Shown: positions 50,653-59,319 of the stretch, piece after piece | How positions within the stretch are numbered: position 1 is the stretch's first letter | Layout: the number at the start of each line of letters is the position of its first letter | DNA from: Flavobacteriales bacterium UBA6770 | Lineage (GTDB): Bacteria; Bacteroidota; Bacteroidia; Flavobacteriales_G; Salibacteraceae | Assembly (NCBI GenBank): GCA_905181875.1 | Contig: CAJIZH010000004.1 | Span: 310,001 to 374,000, forward strand | Reading direction: 5' to 3' | Length of the DNA: 64,000 bases | The notes under the pieces: generated by a model | What the model saw: the letters and a program-made list of their open reading frames with translations, nothing else | Told to the model about the DNA's origin: nothing | The model's database searches: none | Translations under genes and position numbers: made by a program

Positions 50653-51216
50653 ATGAGTGCACAAAAAGTGACAAACCAGACAAAAGAGTCGGAAGAAACG
50701 TCAGTAGAAATCAAGGAAGAAGTTGATACAACCGTTGAATCTGATACCATTAAAATTGAAGAGGAGATAAAAGAGCCTAGTGCAGAAGAGAAATACCAAG
50801 AATTAAATGATCGGTATTTGCGACTTTACTCAGAGTTTGAGAACTTCAGACGGCGCACTGCAAAAGAAAAGCTTGAACTTATTTCAAGTGCAGGTGGTCA
50901 AGTGCTTGGAGATCTGCTGCCAATAATTGATGATTTTGAACGTGCTATTTTAAACAATGTAGAAGTTGATGATCCTGAAACCATAAAGGAGGGAATTCAA
51001 TTGATTCATTCTAAGATGGAGAACACCTTCAAAAATAAAGGACTAAAAGAAATAGTTGCATTAAATGAAATCTTTGATCTAGATTTCCATGAAGCAATTA
51101 CAAAGATTCCTGCAACTACTGAAGATCTAAAGGGCAAAGTCATCGATGTTGTAGAAAAGGGTTACATGCTCAATGAAAAAGTACTACGTTATGCTAAAGT
51201 TATAGTAGGAGAATAA
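50653..51216 (+). CDS. grpE: Nucleotide exchange factor GrpE
   Basis: A 187-residue GrpE. An acidic, disordered start (about 1-35) leads to the coiled coil ([20 protein letters not shown]) and the beta-wing domain, which ends [20 protein letters not shown]. It releases ADP from DnaK. dnaJ follows after two bases; dnaK is not in the window. Confidence 0.96.
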   Translation: MSAQKVTNQTKESEETSVEIKEEVDTTVESDTIKIEEEIKEPSAEEKYQELNDRYLRLYSEFENFRRRTAKEKLELISSAGGQVLGDLLPIIDDFERAILNNVEVDDPETIKEGIQLIHSKMENTFKNKGLKEIVALNEIFDLDFHEAITKIPATTEDLKGKVIDVVEKGYMLNEKVLRYAKVIVGE

Positions 51217-51218
51217 TT

Positions 51219-52346
51219 ATGTCAAAAAGAGATTTTTACGAAATACTGGGCGTTTCAAAGTCAGCGTCTAAAGAAGAAATAAAAAAGGCTTATCGCAAAT
51301 TAGCAATAAAATATCATCCGGATAAAAATCCAGATGATGACCAAGCTGAAGAAAATTTCAAAGAAGCTGCAGAGGCTTACGAGATATTAAGCGACGAAAA
51401 GAAACGTGCTCGTTATGACCAATTTGGCCACCAAGGCATGGGCGGCGGTTTTGGCGGCGGAGGCGGCGCCGGCGGCATGAATATGGATGATATCTTTAGT
51501 CAATTCGGAGACATCTTCGGCGGAGGCGGTGGAGGCAGTTTTGGTGGTTTCGGCGGAGGAGGCGGAAGTCGAAGCAGAAGAGTAAAAGGCTCTAATCTTA
51601 GAATTAAAGTGAAACTTTCTCTTGAGGAGATAGCAAATGGGGTTTCTAAAAAAATCAAACTAAACAGACTTAGCAATTCTTCAGAAACGAAATATAACAT
51701 CTGTAATACTTGCGGGGGAGCTGGACAAGTAACTCGAGTTACTAATACTATTCTTGGACAAATGCAGACTGCTTCTACATGTCCTACATGCAATGGAGGT
51801 GGGCAATCAGTTAGTTCTAGAGCTAAAGGAAGTGACCAAAACGGTCAACTTAGACAAGAAGTCGTTGAGACTATTGAAATTCCAGGTGGTGTTGAAGACG
51901 GAATGCAACTTTCTTTAAGAGGTAAAGGTAACGAAGGTCCTTTTGATGGAGTTCCTGGAGACTTAATTATCGTCATTGAAGAGGCAAAACACGAGGATTT
52001 CCATAGAGATGGGCAGAACTTGTACTATGATTTGTATTTGAACTTTGCTGATGTGGTTTTAGGAACTCAAATTGACATCCCGACTTTAGATGGAAAAGCG
52101 AAAATTAAAATTGCTCCTGGAACTCAAGCTGGAAAATTATTACGTTTAAAAGGAAAAGGACTACCCAGTATTAATTCTTACGGAAACGGAGACCTGCTTG
52201 TGACTGTAAATGTTTGGACACCAAAAGAGCTTTCCAAAGAAGAAACAACTATGATAGAGAAGCTAAAAATATCTTCAAATTTCATCCCAAATCCTGAAGA
52301 AAATGAAAATAACTTTTTCAGTAGAATGAAGGATTTCTTTAGTTAA
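51219..52346 (+). CDS. dnaJ: Chaperone DnaJ with a half zinc finger
   Basis: A 375-residue co-chaperone that stimulates DnaK ATPase. The J domain has YHPDKNPDD with the HPD motif. A Gly/Phe-rich stretch follows (about 70-125). The zinc region (about 150-205) keeps only motif 2 (CNTCGGAG) and motif 3 (CPTCNGGG). The places of motifs 1 and 4 read SNSSETKYN and [11 protein letters not shown] with no Cys. So one zinc centre is kept and the other lost, which I recall as usual in flavobacterial DnaJ. The C-terminal substrate domain is complete. It is co-transcribed with grpE, and a terminator follows. Confidence 0.96.
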   Translation: MSKRDFYEILGVSKSASKEEIKKAYRKLAIKYHPDKNPDDDQAEENFKEAAEAYEILSDEKKRARYDQFGHQGMGGGFGGGGGAGGMNMDDIFSQFGDIFGGGGGGSFGGFGGGGGSRSRRVKGSNLRIKVKLSLEEIANGVSKKIKLNRLSNSSETKYNICNTCGGAGQVTRVTNTILGQMQTASTCPTCNGGGQSVSSRAKGSDQNGQLRQEVVETIEIPGGVEDGMQLSLRGKGNEGPFDGVPGDLIIVIEEAKHEDFHRDGQNLYYDLYLNFADVVLGTQIDIPTLDGKAKIKIAPGTQAGKLLRLKGKGLPSINSYGNGDLLVTVNVWTPKELSKEETTMIEKLKISSNFIPNPEENENNFFSRMKDFFS

Positions 52347-52374
52347 TTCTAAATTATTCAATTGTATATATTTG

Positions 52375-52409
52375 AACGCTGGTAATTTTTTTTACCGGCG
52401 TTTTTTTTT
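52375..52409 (+). terminator. Rho-independent terminator after dnaJ
   Basis: AACGCTGGTAA-TTTTTTT-TTACCGGCG forms a stem of about 11 bases, followed by nine T's. A TATATTTG promoter-like box (52367-52374) directly abuts its 5' arm. Confidence 0.9.
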
Positions 52410-52417
52410 GAGCTATA

Positions 52418-53356
52418 ATGAACAGTATTCTGGACATAAAAGGAGTAAGTAAATTCTACACTAGCCATACCGCACTAGACCAAGTAGATTTATCAATATC
52501 TCCGAACAAAATTTTCGGCCTACTCGGCCCTAACGGCGCAGGCAAGACTAGCCTGATTCGTATTATTAATCAGATAACTGGACCTGATGAAGGCGCGCTT
52601 TTTTTCAATGGCGAACCACTTCAAATTCATCACCAAAAAAATATAGGGTACCTACCTGAAGAGCGAGGGCTTTACAAAAAAATGAAGGTGGGAGAGCAGG
52701 CGCTCTATCTGGCCCAACTTAAAGGAATGTCAAAGTCAGAAGCGATGGCAAGTTTAAAAGAATGGTTTGAGAAATTTGAAATCTCTGGTTGGTGGAACAA
52801 ACGAATAGATGAGCTTTCTAAAGGAATGCAGCAAAAGGTGCAATTTATTGTTACCGTGATGCATAGACCGCAACTGCTTATTCTCGATGAACCGTTTTCT
52901 GGATTTGACCCCATAAACGCAAAGCTCATAAGAGATGAAATTCTAAAACTTAGGGAAGAAGGAACTACGGTTATTCTTTCAACCCACAACATGGAATCAG
53001 TAGAAGAAATTTGCGATGATATTGCGCTTATTTATCAATCCAAAAAAATTCTGGAAGGATCTATTCGTGATGTTAAAGAAGCGCGCAGTGGAAATGAGTT
53101 TAGCGTAACCTATCAAGGAGACCATATGGCATTCGCAAAAGCATTGTGGATTGATGCTGAATTGAAAGAAACTAAAACTATCATAAACAATAAGCATTGT
53201 TCAACAATAAAACTAGCCGATAACAAAACACCAAATGATTTGCTAAATGCAATTATTCCACATGTCAATGTTTTGGGGTTAGAAAAAGTAACTCCTTCTA
53301 TGAATGATATCTTTATTGATAGAGTAAACGAAATAAACCAAGGAAATCATGAATAA
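52418..53356 (+). CDS. ABC transporter ATP-binding protein (NatA-like)
   Basis: A 312-residue ATPase. It has Walker A LGPNGAGKTSL near residue 35, the Q-loop, the signature LSKGMQQK near residue 137, Walker B LLILDEPFSGFDP near 152 and the switch His in STHNMES. Residues about 215-312 form a DUF4162-like C-terminal domain. The downstream permease is of the ABC-2 export type, so the pair probably exports a lipid, ion or drug, as in NatAB. It overlaps the permease gene by eight bases. Confidence 0.92.
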   Translation: MNSILDIKGVSKFYTSHTALDQVDLSISPNKIFGLLGPNGAGKTSLIRIINQITGPDEGALFFNGEPLQIHHQKNIGYLPEERGLYKKMKVGEQALYLAQLKGMSKSEAMASLKEWFEKFEISGWWNKRIDELSKGMQQKVQFIVTVMHRPQLLILDEPFSGFDPINAKLIRDEILKLREEGTTVILSTHNMESVEEICDDIALIYQSKKILEGSIRDVKEARSGNEFSVTYQGDHMAFAKALWIDAELKETKTIINNKHCSTIKLADNKTPNDLLNAIIPHVNVLGLEKVTPSMNDIFIDRVNEINQGNHE

Positions 53357-54689
53357 GACTTGGCTAATTATACAAAGAGAATATTTGGTTCGAGTAAAGA
53401 AAAAGTCATTCTTACTCATTACCTTTTTAGGTCCACTATTGATTGCTGCGGGGTTATCGCTTGTCATTTATTTGAGTGTTAAAGAGAACATCCAACACAA
53501 GGTTTTAATAATCGATGAAAAGGCTCCAGCATTCAACAACTTACAAGACACAAAAAATATTGAATTCAACTATGGAACTGGCATGAATATAGGACAAGCC
53601 AGAGGCTTGTTGTTCAATTCAGACTACACCTGTGTATTATACATTCCTAGAAATATTGAAAATAGCAATGTTTCGAAGCTTTATTATAAAAAGCAACCCA
53701 GTAGTTCCGTTATTCGTGTAATTGAGGATAAGGTGGAAAACGTAGTAGAAGAATTGAAACTCAAACAATACAATATCTCGCGGGAGGCCTTTTATGATGT
53801 CAAAACAAACTTTGTTCTGAATTCCATCAAGTTCACTAAAAACGGTGAAGAAGAAAAGCTTGACAAAGCAGCATCTTACGTTGGGTTCTTTTTTGGAGCT
53901 ATGATTTACATTTTCATATTCCTTTATGGAATCCAGGTAATGCGCGGTGTTATCGAGGAGAAATCGAATCGAATTGTAGAGATAATTATTACCTCGGTAA
54001 AACCTTTTCAGTTAATGATGGGTAAAATCATTGGAGTTGCACTTGTTTCTTTAACCCAGTTTTTACTCTGGATAATATTGACATCAGGAATTCTAACGGC
54101 TGTTCAGTCTACAATTTTCAAAGACTATTACGATCCTGCAGCAATTGCAGTCCAAACTCAAGTAACTCCAGATATCGCTGCAGAAATTCAAAAGGAAAAT
54201 GTGAATCAAAATAAATTTGATTTGCTAGATCCTAACAACATTATTAACCGGACCAACTGGCCTTTAATGATCGGATTATTCATTTTTTACTTTTTGGGAG
54301 GCTTCTTGTTATATAGTGCCCTATTTGCGGCAGTTGGATCTGCGGTAGATAATGAAACCGACACTCAACAATTCATGCTTCCAGTAACACTTCCTCTTAC
54401 CTTAGCTTATGTGCTCTCCAGTTCTATTGTAGATAACCCAGAAGGGCCAATAGCATTCTGGTTATCTATTATACCATTCACGTCACCAATAGCAATGTTA
54501 GTTAGAGTAGCAATTGGAATTGGGGACGGAGGTATTCCTGTTTGGGAATTGGTATTATCAATGGCTTTACTTGTCGTTGGTTTTTTAGTGACCGTTTGGA
54601 TTGCTGCAAAAATTTATAAAACAGGAATTCTTATGCACGGTAAAAAGGTTTCTTATGCCGAACTTTGGAAATGGATAGTATACAACTAG
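53349..54689 (+). CDS. ABC-2 type permease (NatB-like)
   Basis: A 446-residue membrane protein. One helix near residue 22-45 is followed by a long external domain (about 46-175), then five or six helices in the C-terminal half. It has the family marks RGVIEEKSNRIVEIIITSV and the helix pair ending in IPFTSPIAMLVRVAIG. It pairs with the ATPase just upstream. The next gene begins at once after its stop. The substrate is unknown; sodium export as in NatB is one option only. Confidence 0.88.
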   Translation: MNKTWLIIQREYLVRVKKKSFLLITFLGPLLIAAGLSLVIYLSVKENIQHKVLIIDEKAPAFNNLQDTKNIEFNYGTGMNIGQARGLLFNSDYTCVLYIPRNIENSNVSKLYYKKQPSSSVIRVIEDKVENVVEELKLKQYNISREAFYDVKTNFVLNSIKFTKNGEEEKLDKAASYVGFFFGAMIYIFIFLYGIQVMRGVIEEKSNRIVEIIITSVKPFQLMMGKIIGVALVSLTQFLLWIILTSGILTAVQSTIFKDYYDPAAIAVQTQVTPDIAAEIQKENVNQNKFDLLDPNNIINRTNWPLMIGLFIFYFLGGFLLYSALFAAVGSAVDNETDTQQFMLPVTLPLTLAYVLSSSIVDNPEGPIAFWLSIIPFTSPIAMLVRVAIGIGDGGIPVWELVLSMALLVVGFLVTVWIAAKIYKTGILMHGKKVSYAELWKWIVYN

Positions 54690-55847
54690 ATGACAAGTAT
54701 ATTAGTTATAGACGATGAAAAAAGTATTCGCAATTCTCTAAGGGATGTGCTAGAATACGAAGGCCATTTAATTACTGAGGCAGAAAATGGAATGGAAGGA
54801 TTATCAAGTATTCGTTCTAACGATTTTGATTTAGTGCTTTGTGATATAAAAATGCCGAAAATGGATGGAAGCGAACTGTTAGAAATGGCACTCGAATCCA
54901 AACCAGAATTGAATATCATTATGATCTCAGGTCACGGTGATATAGAAACAGCAGTTGACTGTATAAAAAAGGGAGCTTACGATTATTTGGCAAAACCGTT
55001 AGACCTAAATCGACTTTTAGTAATTGTAAGAAACGGTTTAGAGAAAGGTAACTTGGTAACTGAAACCAAAACCTTGCAAAAGAAAATTAAGCGTTACTCA
55101 AATAGTAAAATTATTGGGTCGTCCGAAGCCATAAATGATATTCACGAAATTATTGCTAAAGTTGCTCCGACCGATGCTCGAGTTTTAATTACAGGGCCTA
55201 ATGGTTCTGGGAAAGAACTAATTGCACAGGCATTGCACAATCAAAGTAAAAGAGCTAAGAATCCTTTTATTGAGGTAAACTGTGCTGCAATTCCCAGTGA
55301 GTTAATCGAAAGTGAACTATTTGGTCATGAAAAGGGTGCGTTTACCTCTGCTATAAAGACCAAAAAAGGTAAATTCGAACAAGCTGAAGGAGGAACCCTT
55401 TTCTTAGATGAAATTGGTGACATGAGTCCTAACGCTCAAGCTAAAGTGCTGCGAGCTTTGCAGGAGAATAAAATAACTAGAGTTGGCGGCGAAAAAGAAA
55501 TTAAAGTAAACGTGCGTGTGCTCGCAGCAACCAATAAAAATCTGAAGGAAGAAATAAAAGCAACTCGATTCAGGGAAGATTTATATCACCGATTAAGTGT
55601 AATATTAATCGAAAACCCCTCTTTGAGTGAAAGGATAAGTGACATTCCTGAATTGGCAAATTTCTTCTTGAATATCGCTTGCAAAGAAATGGGTGTTGCT
55701 CAAAAAGAAATTTCTGAGTCAGCAATAAAAGAATTGACAACAAAAGATTGGACAGGAAACATAAGAGAATTAAAGAATATCATTGAAAGACTCGTAATTT
55801 TATCGGAATCAAAAATTGAAAAAGAAGATGTACAGAAATATGCTTAA
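54690..55847 (+). CDS. Sigma-54-dependent response regulator without a Fis domain
   Basis: A 385-residue NtrC-type activator. The receiver domain (1-120) has the acidic pair, phospho-Asp in LVLCDIKMPKMDG and Lys in AKPLD. The AAA+ domain (about 140-370) has Walker A TGPNGSGKEL, Walker B GGTLFLDEIGDM and the arginine-finger region. The sigma-54 contact loop reads GAFTSA instead of GAFTGA. The protein ends right after the AAA+ lid (LSESKIEKEDVQKYA), so it lacks the Fis-type DNA-binding helix found in NtrC. It may act from solution or through a partner. No sensor kinase lies next to it. Confidence 0.9.
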   Translation: MTSILVIDDEKSIRNSLRDVLEYEGHLITEAENGMEGLSSIRSNDFDLVLCDIKMPKMDGSELLEMALESKPELNIIMISGHGDIETAVDCIKKGAYDYLAKPLDLNRLLVIVRNGLEKGNLVTETKTLQKKIKRYSNSKIIGSSEAINDIHEIIAKVAPTDARVLITGPNGSGKELIAQALHNQSKRAKNPFIEVNCAAIPSELIESELFGHEKGAFTSAIKTKKGKFEQAEGGTLFLDEIGDMSPNAQAKVLRALQENKITRVGGEKEIKVNVRVLAATNKNLKEEIKATRFREDLYHRLSVILIENPSLSERISDIPELANFFLNIACKEMGVAQKEISESAIKELTTKDWTGNIRELKNIIERLVILSESKIEKEDVQKYA

Positions 55848-58800
55848 TTTAAATCAGTTGAGATTGCAAAGAGCATTCTTAATCCTTTCAGTTTTACTCA
55901 TTTTTATAGGCTGTGAATCTGAAAACATAAAGAAATCTTTGGTCTCTGAGAAGAAAGTAAATACTTCCTTAAAAATGTTTGAAAAGCTTGATGCGAGTCA
56001 AACTGGTATTTCATTTGCTAATACTATAAGCCCAGATCAAGAATTACTTTTCTATGACTTCCAATATCAGTTTAATGGCGGTGGAGTTGGAATTGCTGAC
56101 TTTGATAATGATGGACTACCAGATGTATTCTTTACTGGAAACGAGGTAAGTAACAAGTTATATCGGAACCTTGGGGACCTAAAGTTTGAGGATGTTACTA
56201 AGAAAGCTAATGTAGGTCAACTTGGCTATTGGAGCAGTGGTATTACAATAGTTGATATTAACAGTGACGGCTTTCAGGATATCTATCTTAGTCGTGGTGG
56301 ATATTTTCCTGTTGAGAAAAGAATGAATAGTCTTTTAATAAATAATGGCGACTTTACTTTTACTGAATCTGCTGATCAATATGGATTAGCCGATACCGGA
56401 TTCAGTACACAATCTGCATTTTTTGATATGGATTTAGATGGTGACTTAGATGTGTATATACTAAATCATGACAACGAATGGTCCAGTGCTGGAGATCTAA
56501 CTAAAGACAAATACACAAAACGACAGGTTACTGAAGATCGTATATATAGAAACGACAACGGAAAATACACAGATATTACATTATCGAGTGGTTTGGATAA
56601 AGAAGTCGCAGGTGGATATGGTTTGGGGATTTCGGTAGGCGACCTTAACGGCGACAATTATCCTGATATATACATATCTAATGATTACGATTCTCCTGAT
56701 AGAATGTATATCAATCAAAAAGACGGTACTTTTAAGAATGAAACTAAGGAACGAACAACTCATATAGCATTATACAGCATGGGTAATGATATTGCCGATA
56801 TTAATAATGACGGTCACTTAGATGTTATTGCATTAGATATGTCAGCAGAAGATCATGTTAGAATTAAGACACAGATGGGAGCAATGGCCCCAGAGAAATT
56901 TTACGAATTAGTTAGATTTGGTTTTCCACATCAGTACATGTACAATACACTTCAACTCAATAATGGAAATGGAACTTTTAGCGACATTGCTCAGTTAGCA
57001 GGCATAAGTTCAACCGACTGGAGTTGGGCACCATTAATGGCTGATTTTGACAATGATGGTGAAAAAGATATTTTTATTACGAATGGATATAGACTTGATG
57101 ATAGAGATAATGACTACAACCTCTCGGCAAAACAACTATATGGAGATAGAAGAAACCTAACTAAAGAAGAAAGAAGAAGTGTTTTTGATGGAACCCCTTC
57201 GACGCCACTAAGCAACTATATGTATAAAAATAATGGAGATCTTTCATTTTCTAAAAAGACCTTCGAATGGAACCTAGGTGATAAAAGCTTTTCTATGGGA
57301 GCTGCATTTGCAGATCTTGATAATGATGGTGACCTTGAATTAATTGCAAATAATTTAGAATCTACCGCATTTATTTACAAAAACAATGCAGTAGAAAAAT
57401 TGGGAAACAACTTTTTAAGAATAAATCTTGACGGTAATAAAACTCCTCTTGAGCAATCTAAAGTTGTGATAACAGTGAATGGGAAATCACAGACTCAATT
57501 TTTCAATCCCACCAGAGGTTATATTTCATCTGTAGAAACGGAAATTCACTTTGGCCTTGGACAAAATGAAAAGGTTGATCGTGTTGAAGTTTTCTGGACT
57601 AATGGCAAATATTCTTTACTTGAAAATGTAGCATCGAATCAAGCAATTACTATAAATATCAATGCTTCAGAAAAGACACCGAAAACTAATCTGAATAATA
57701 CACTATTCACTCTACAGAAAAATCAAGCTATCGAGTTCTTGCATGCAGAAAACGAACATGACGATTTTAAAAAGGAAATATTACTCCCCCACCGCAACAG
57801 TCAGCATGGACCAGAAATAGCAGTAGCTGATGTTAATAATGATGGGCTAGATGATGTTTTCTTTTGTAATGCATATAAACAACCTTCAGTTCTATATATA
57901 CAAGAAACTCCCGGCGTTTTTCGGAAAAAGATTTTGCCAGCATTCACTGCAGATAGAAACAAAGAAGATGTAGGGGCTCACTTTTTTGATTACAATAATG
58001 ATGGTTTTGTAGATTTATATGTTGCAAGTGGTGGAAATGAATTTGTAAATCAAACTGCTGCATACAGACATCGACTCTATAAAAATGATGGTAAGGGAAA
58101 CTTTAGAAATGACTTTAATAGCTTACCTAATATTATTGTAAGCGGCAAGGAGGTGACTTCTGCTGACTATGATGGTGATGGTGATCTTGATCTTTTTATA
58201 GGTGGTCGTTTAACACCCGAAAAATATCCGTTTGCTCCAAGAAGTTACTTACTCATAAATAACAATGGTGTATTTGAGGATAAAACAGAAGAATTAGCGC
58301 CTGATTTGATGTATCCGGGTTTAGTCACGGATGCCAAATGGTTTGATTATGATGGAGACAAAGATCTTGACCTTATGGTAGTAGGTGAGTGGATGCCGCT
58401 TTTATTATTAAAAAACGAGAACGGGAAGCTTAGCAAAATAGAAAGTGCCAATAACCTCTATGAAAGCACTGGATGGTGGTATAGTTTAGAGACTGCTGAT
58501 TTTGACAATGATGGAGATGAAGATATTGTAGTGGGGAATTTAGGGCTGAATTACAAGTATAAAGCGACTAAGAACGAACCTTTTCAAATATGGTGTCACG
58601 ACTTTGATAATTCCGGATCTTTAGACATCGTTCTCGGGTATTACGATCATGGCGCTTGTTTTCCAGTAAGAGGAAGAACTTGCTCTTCGCAACAAATGCC
58701 TTTTATAAAAGAAAAATTTCCTACTTTCAATGAATTTGCTTCAGCAACGATTGACGATATTTATGGTTCGCAACTGGGTAAAGCCTTAAATTATAAAGCA

Positions 58801-59172
58801 ACAACATTTGCAAATAGCTACATTGAAAACTTAGGAAATGGGAAATTCAAAATTTCTAAACTCCCTAATGAATTGCAATTTAGCTGTGTTCAAAGTATGA
58901 TTATCAAAGATTTTAATAAAGATGGCAATCTAGACATACTTGGTGCTGGAAACCTATACACAGCTGAAGTTGAAACACCTAGAAATGATGCGTCAATTGG
59001 ATTTCTGGCGTTAGGCAATGGAAAAGGACAGTTTCTTTTCCAACCTTTTGAAAAAAGTGGTGTATTCTTAAAAGGAGATGTTAAGGATATGGCTGATATA
59101 AAAATTAGTGACGATGAATCGTTCATAATAGTTGGGTTGAACAACGAAAAAAATAAAATATTAAAGTATTAA
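55840..59172 (+). CDS. Lipoprotein with 14 FG-GAP/VCBS calcium motifs and an ASPIC/UnbV domain
   Basis: About 1110 residues. A lipobox (LIFIGC) near residue 25 suggests anchoring to the outer membrane. I count 14 EF-hand-like DxDxDGxxD motifs: seven before about residue 510 (DFDNDGLPD to DLDNDGDLE) and seven after (DVNNDGLDD to DFNKDGNLD). An ASPIC/UnbV segment between them ends in FGLGQNEKVDRVEVFWTNG (about 540-600). This suggests two calcium-bound beta-propellers joined by ASPIC/UnbV. Such proteins are common in marine Bacteroidota and of unknown function. The ATG at 55840 overlaps the end of the regulator gene; starts at 55816, 55828 and 55858 are also possible. Confidence 0.85.
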   Translation: MLNLNQLRLQRAFLILSVLLIFIGCESENIKKSLVSEKKVNTSLKMFEKLDASQTGISFANTISPDQELLFYDFQYQFNGGGVGIADFDNDGLPDVFFTGNEVSNKLYRNLGDLKFEDVTKKANVGQLGYWSSGITIVDINSDGFQDIYLSRGGYFPVEKRMNSLLINNGDFTFTESADQYGLADTGFSTQSAFFDMDLDGDLDVYILNHDNEWSSAGDLTKDKYTKRQVTEDRIYRNDNGKYTDITLSSGLDKEVAGGYGLGISVGDLNGDNYPDIYISNDYDSPDRMYINQKDGTFKNETKERTTHIALYSMGNDIADINNDGHLDVIALDMSAEDHVRIKTQMGAMAPEKFYELVRFGFPHQYMYNTLQLNNGNGTFSDIAQLAGISSTDWSWAPLMADFDNDGEKDIFITNGYRLDDRDNDYNLSAKQLYGDRRNLTKEERRSVFDGTPSTPLSNYMYKNNGDLSFSKKTFEWNLGDKSFSMGAAFADLDNDGDLELIANNLESTAFIYKNNAVEKLGNNFLRINLDGNKTPLEQSKVVITVNGKSQTQFFNPTRGYISSVETEIHFGLGQNEKVDRVEVFWTNGKYSLLENVASNQAITININASEKTPKTNLNNTLFTLQKNQAIEFLHAENEHDDFKKEILLPHRNSQHGPEIAVADVNNDGLDDVFFCNAYKQPSVLYIQETPGVFRKKILPAFTADRNKEDVGAHFFDYNNDGFVDLYVASGGNEFVNQTAAYRHRLYKNDGKGNFRNDFNSLPNIIVSGKEVTSADYDGDGDLDLFIGGRLTPEKYPFAPRSYLLINNNGVFEDKTEELAPDLMYPGLVTDAKWFDYDGDKDLDLMVVGEWMPLLLLKNENGKLSKIESANNLYESTGWWYSLETADFDNDGDEDIVVGNLGLNYKYKATKNEPFQIWCHDFDNSGSLDIVLGYYDHGACFPVRGRTCSSQQMPFIKEKFPTFNEFASATIDDIYGSQLGKALNYKATTFANSYIENLGNGKFKISKLPNELQFSCVQSMIIKDFNKDGNLDILGAGNLYTAEVETPRNDASIGFLALGNGKGQFLFQPFEKSGVFLKGDVKDMADIKISDDESFIIVGLNNEKNKILKY

Positions 59173-59200
59173 TATACTGCAATCCACGCTTTAGCCCAGT

Positions 59201-59247
59201 AAGGACCTACTTCATTTGCGCAAAATGGTCTTTTATTTTTTTTTTTT
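59201..59247 (+). terminator. Terminator after the FG-GAP lipoprotein gene
   Basis: AAGGACC pairs with GGTCTTT (one G-U pair) around a loop that holds the small palindrome TTTGCGCAAA. A long T-run follows, and it doubles as the -33 region of the next promoter. Confidence 0.65.
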
Positions 59248-59274
59248 GTTACTATGTTAATATTTCTATATTTG
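59246..59274 (+). promoter_or_regulatory. Promoter of the GEVED/T9SS gene
   Basis: TTG (59246-59248), 18 bases, then TATATTTG (59267-59274): a full match to the Bacteroidota consensus, 45 bases before the ATG at 59320. Confidence 0.7.
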
Positions 59275-59319
59275 GGAATTCAATAAGATTTTTAAGTTTA
59301 AACAGGTAAATAACAGTAT

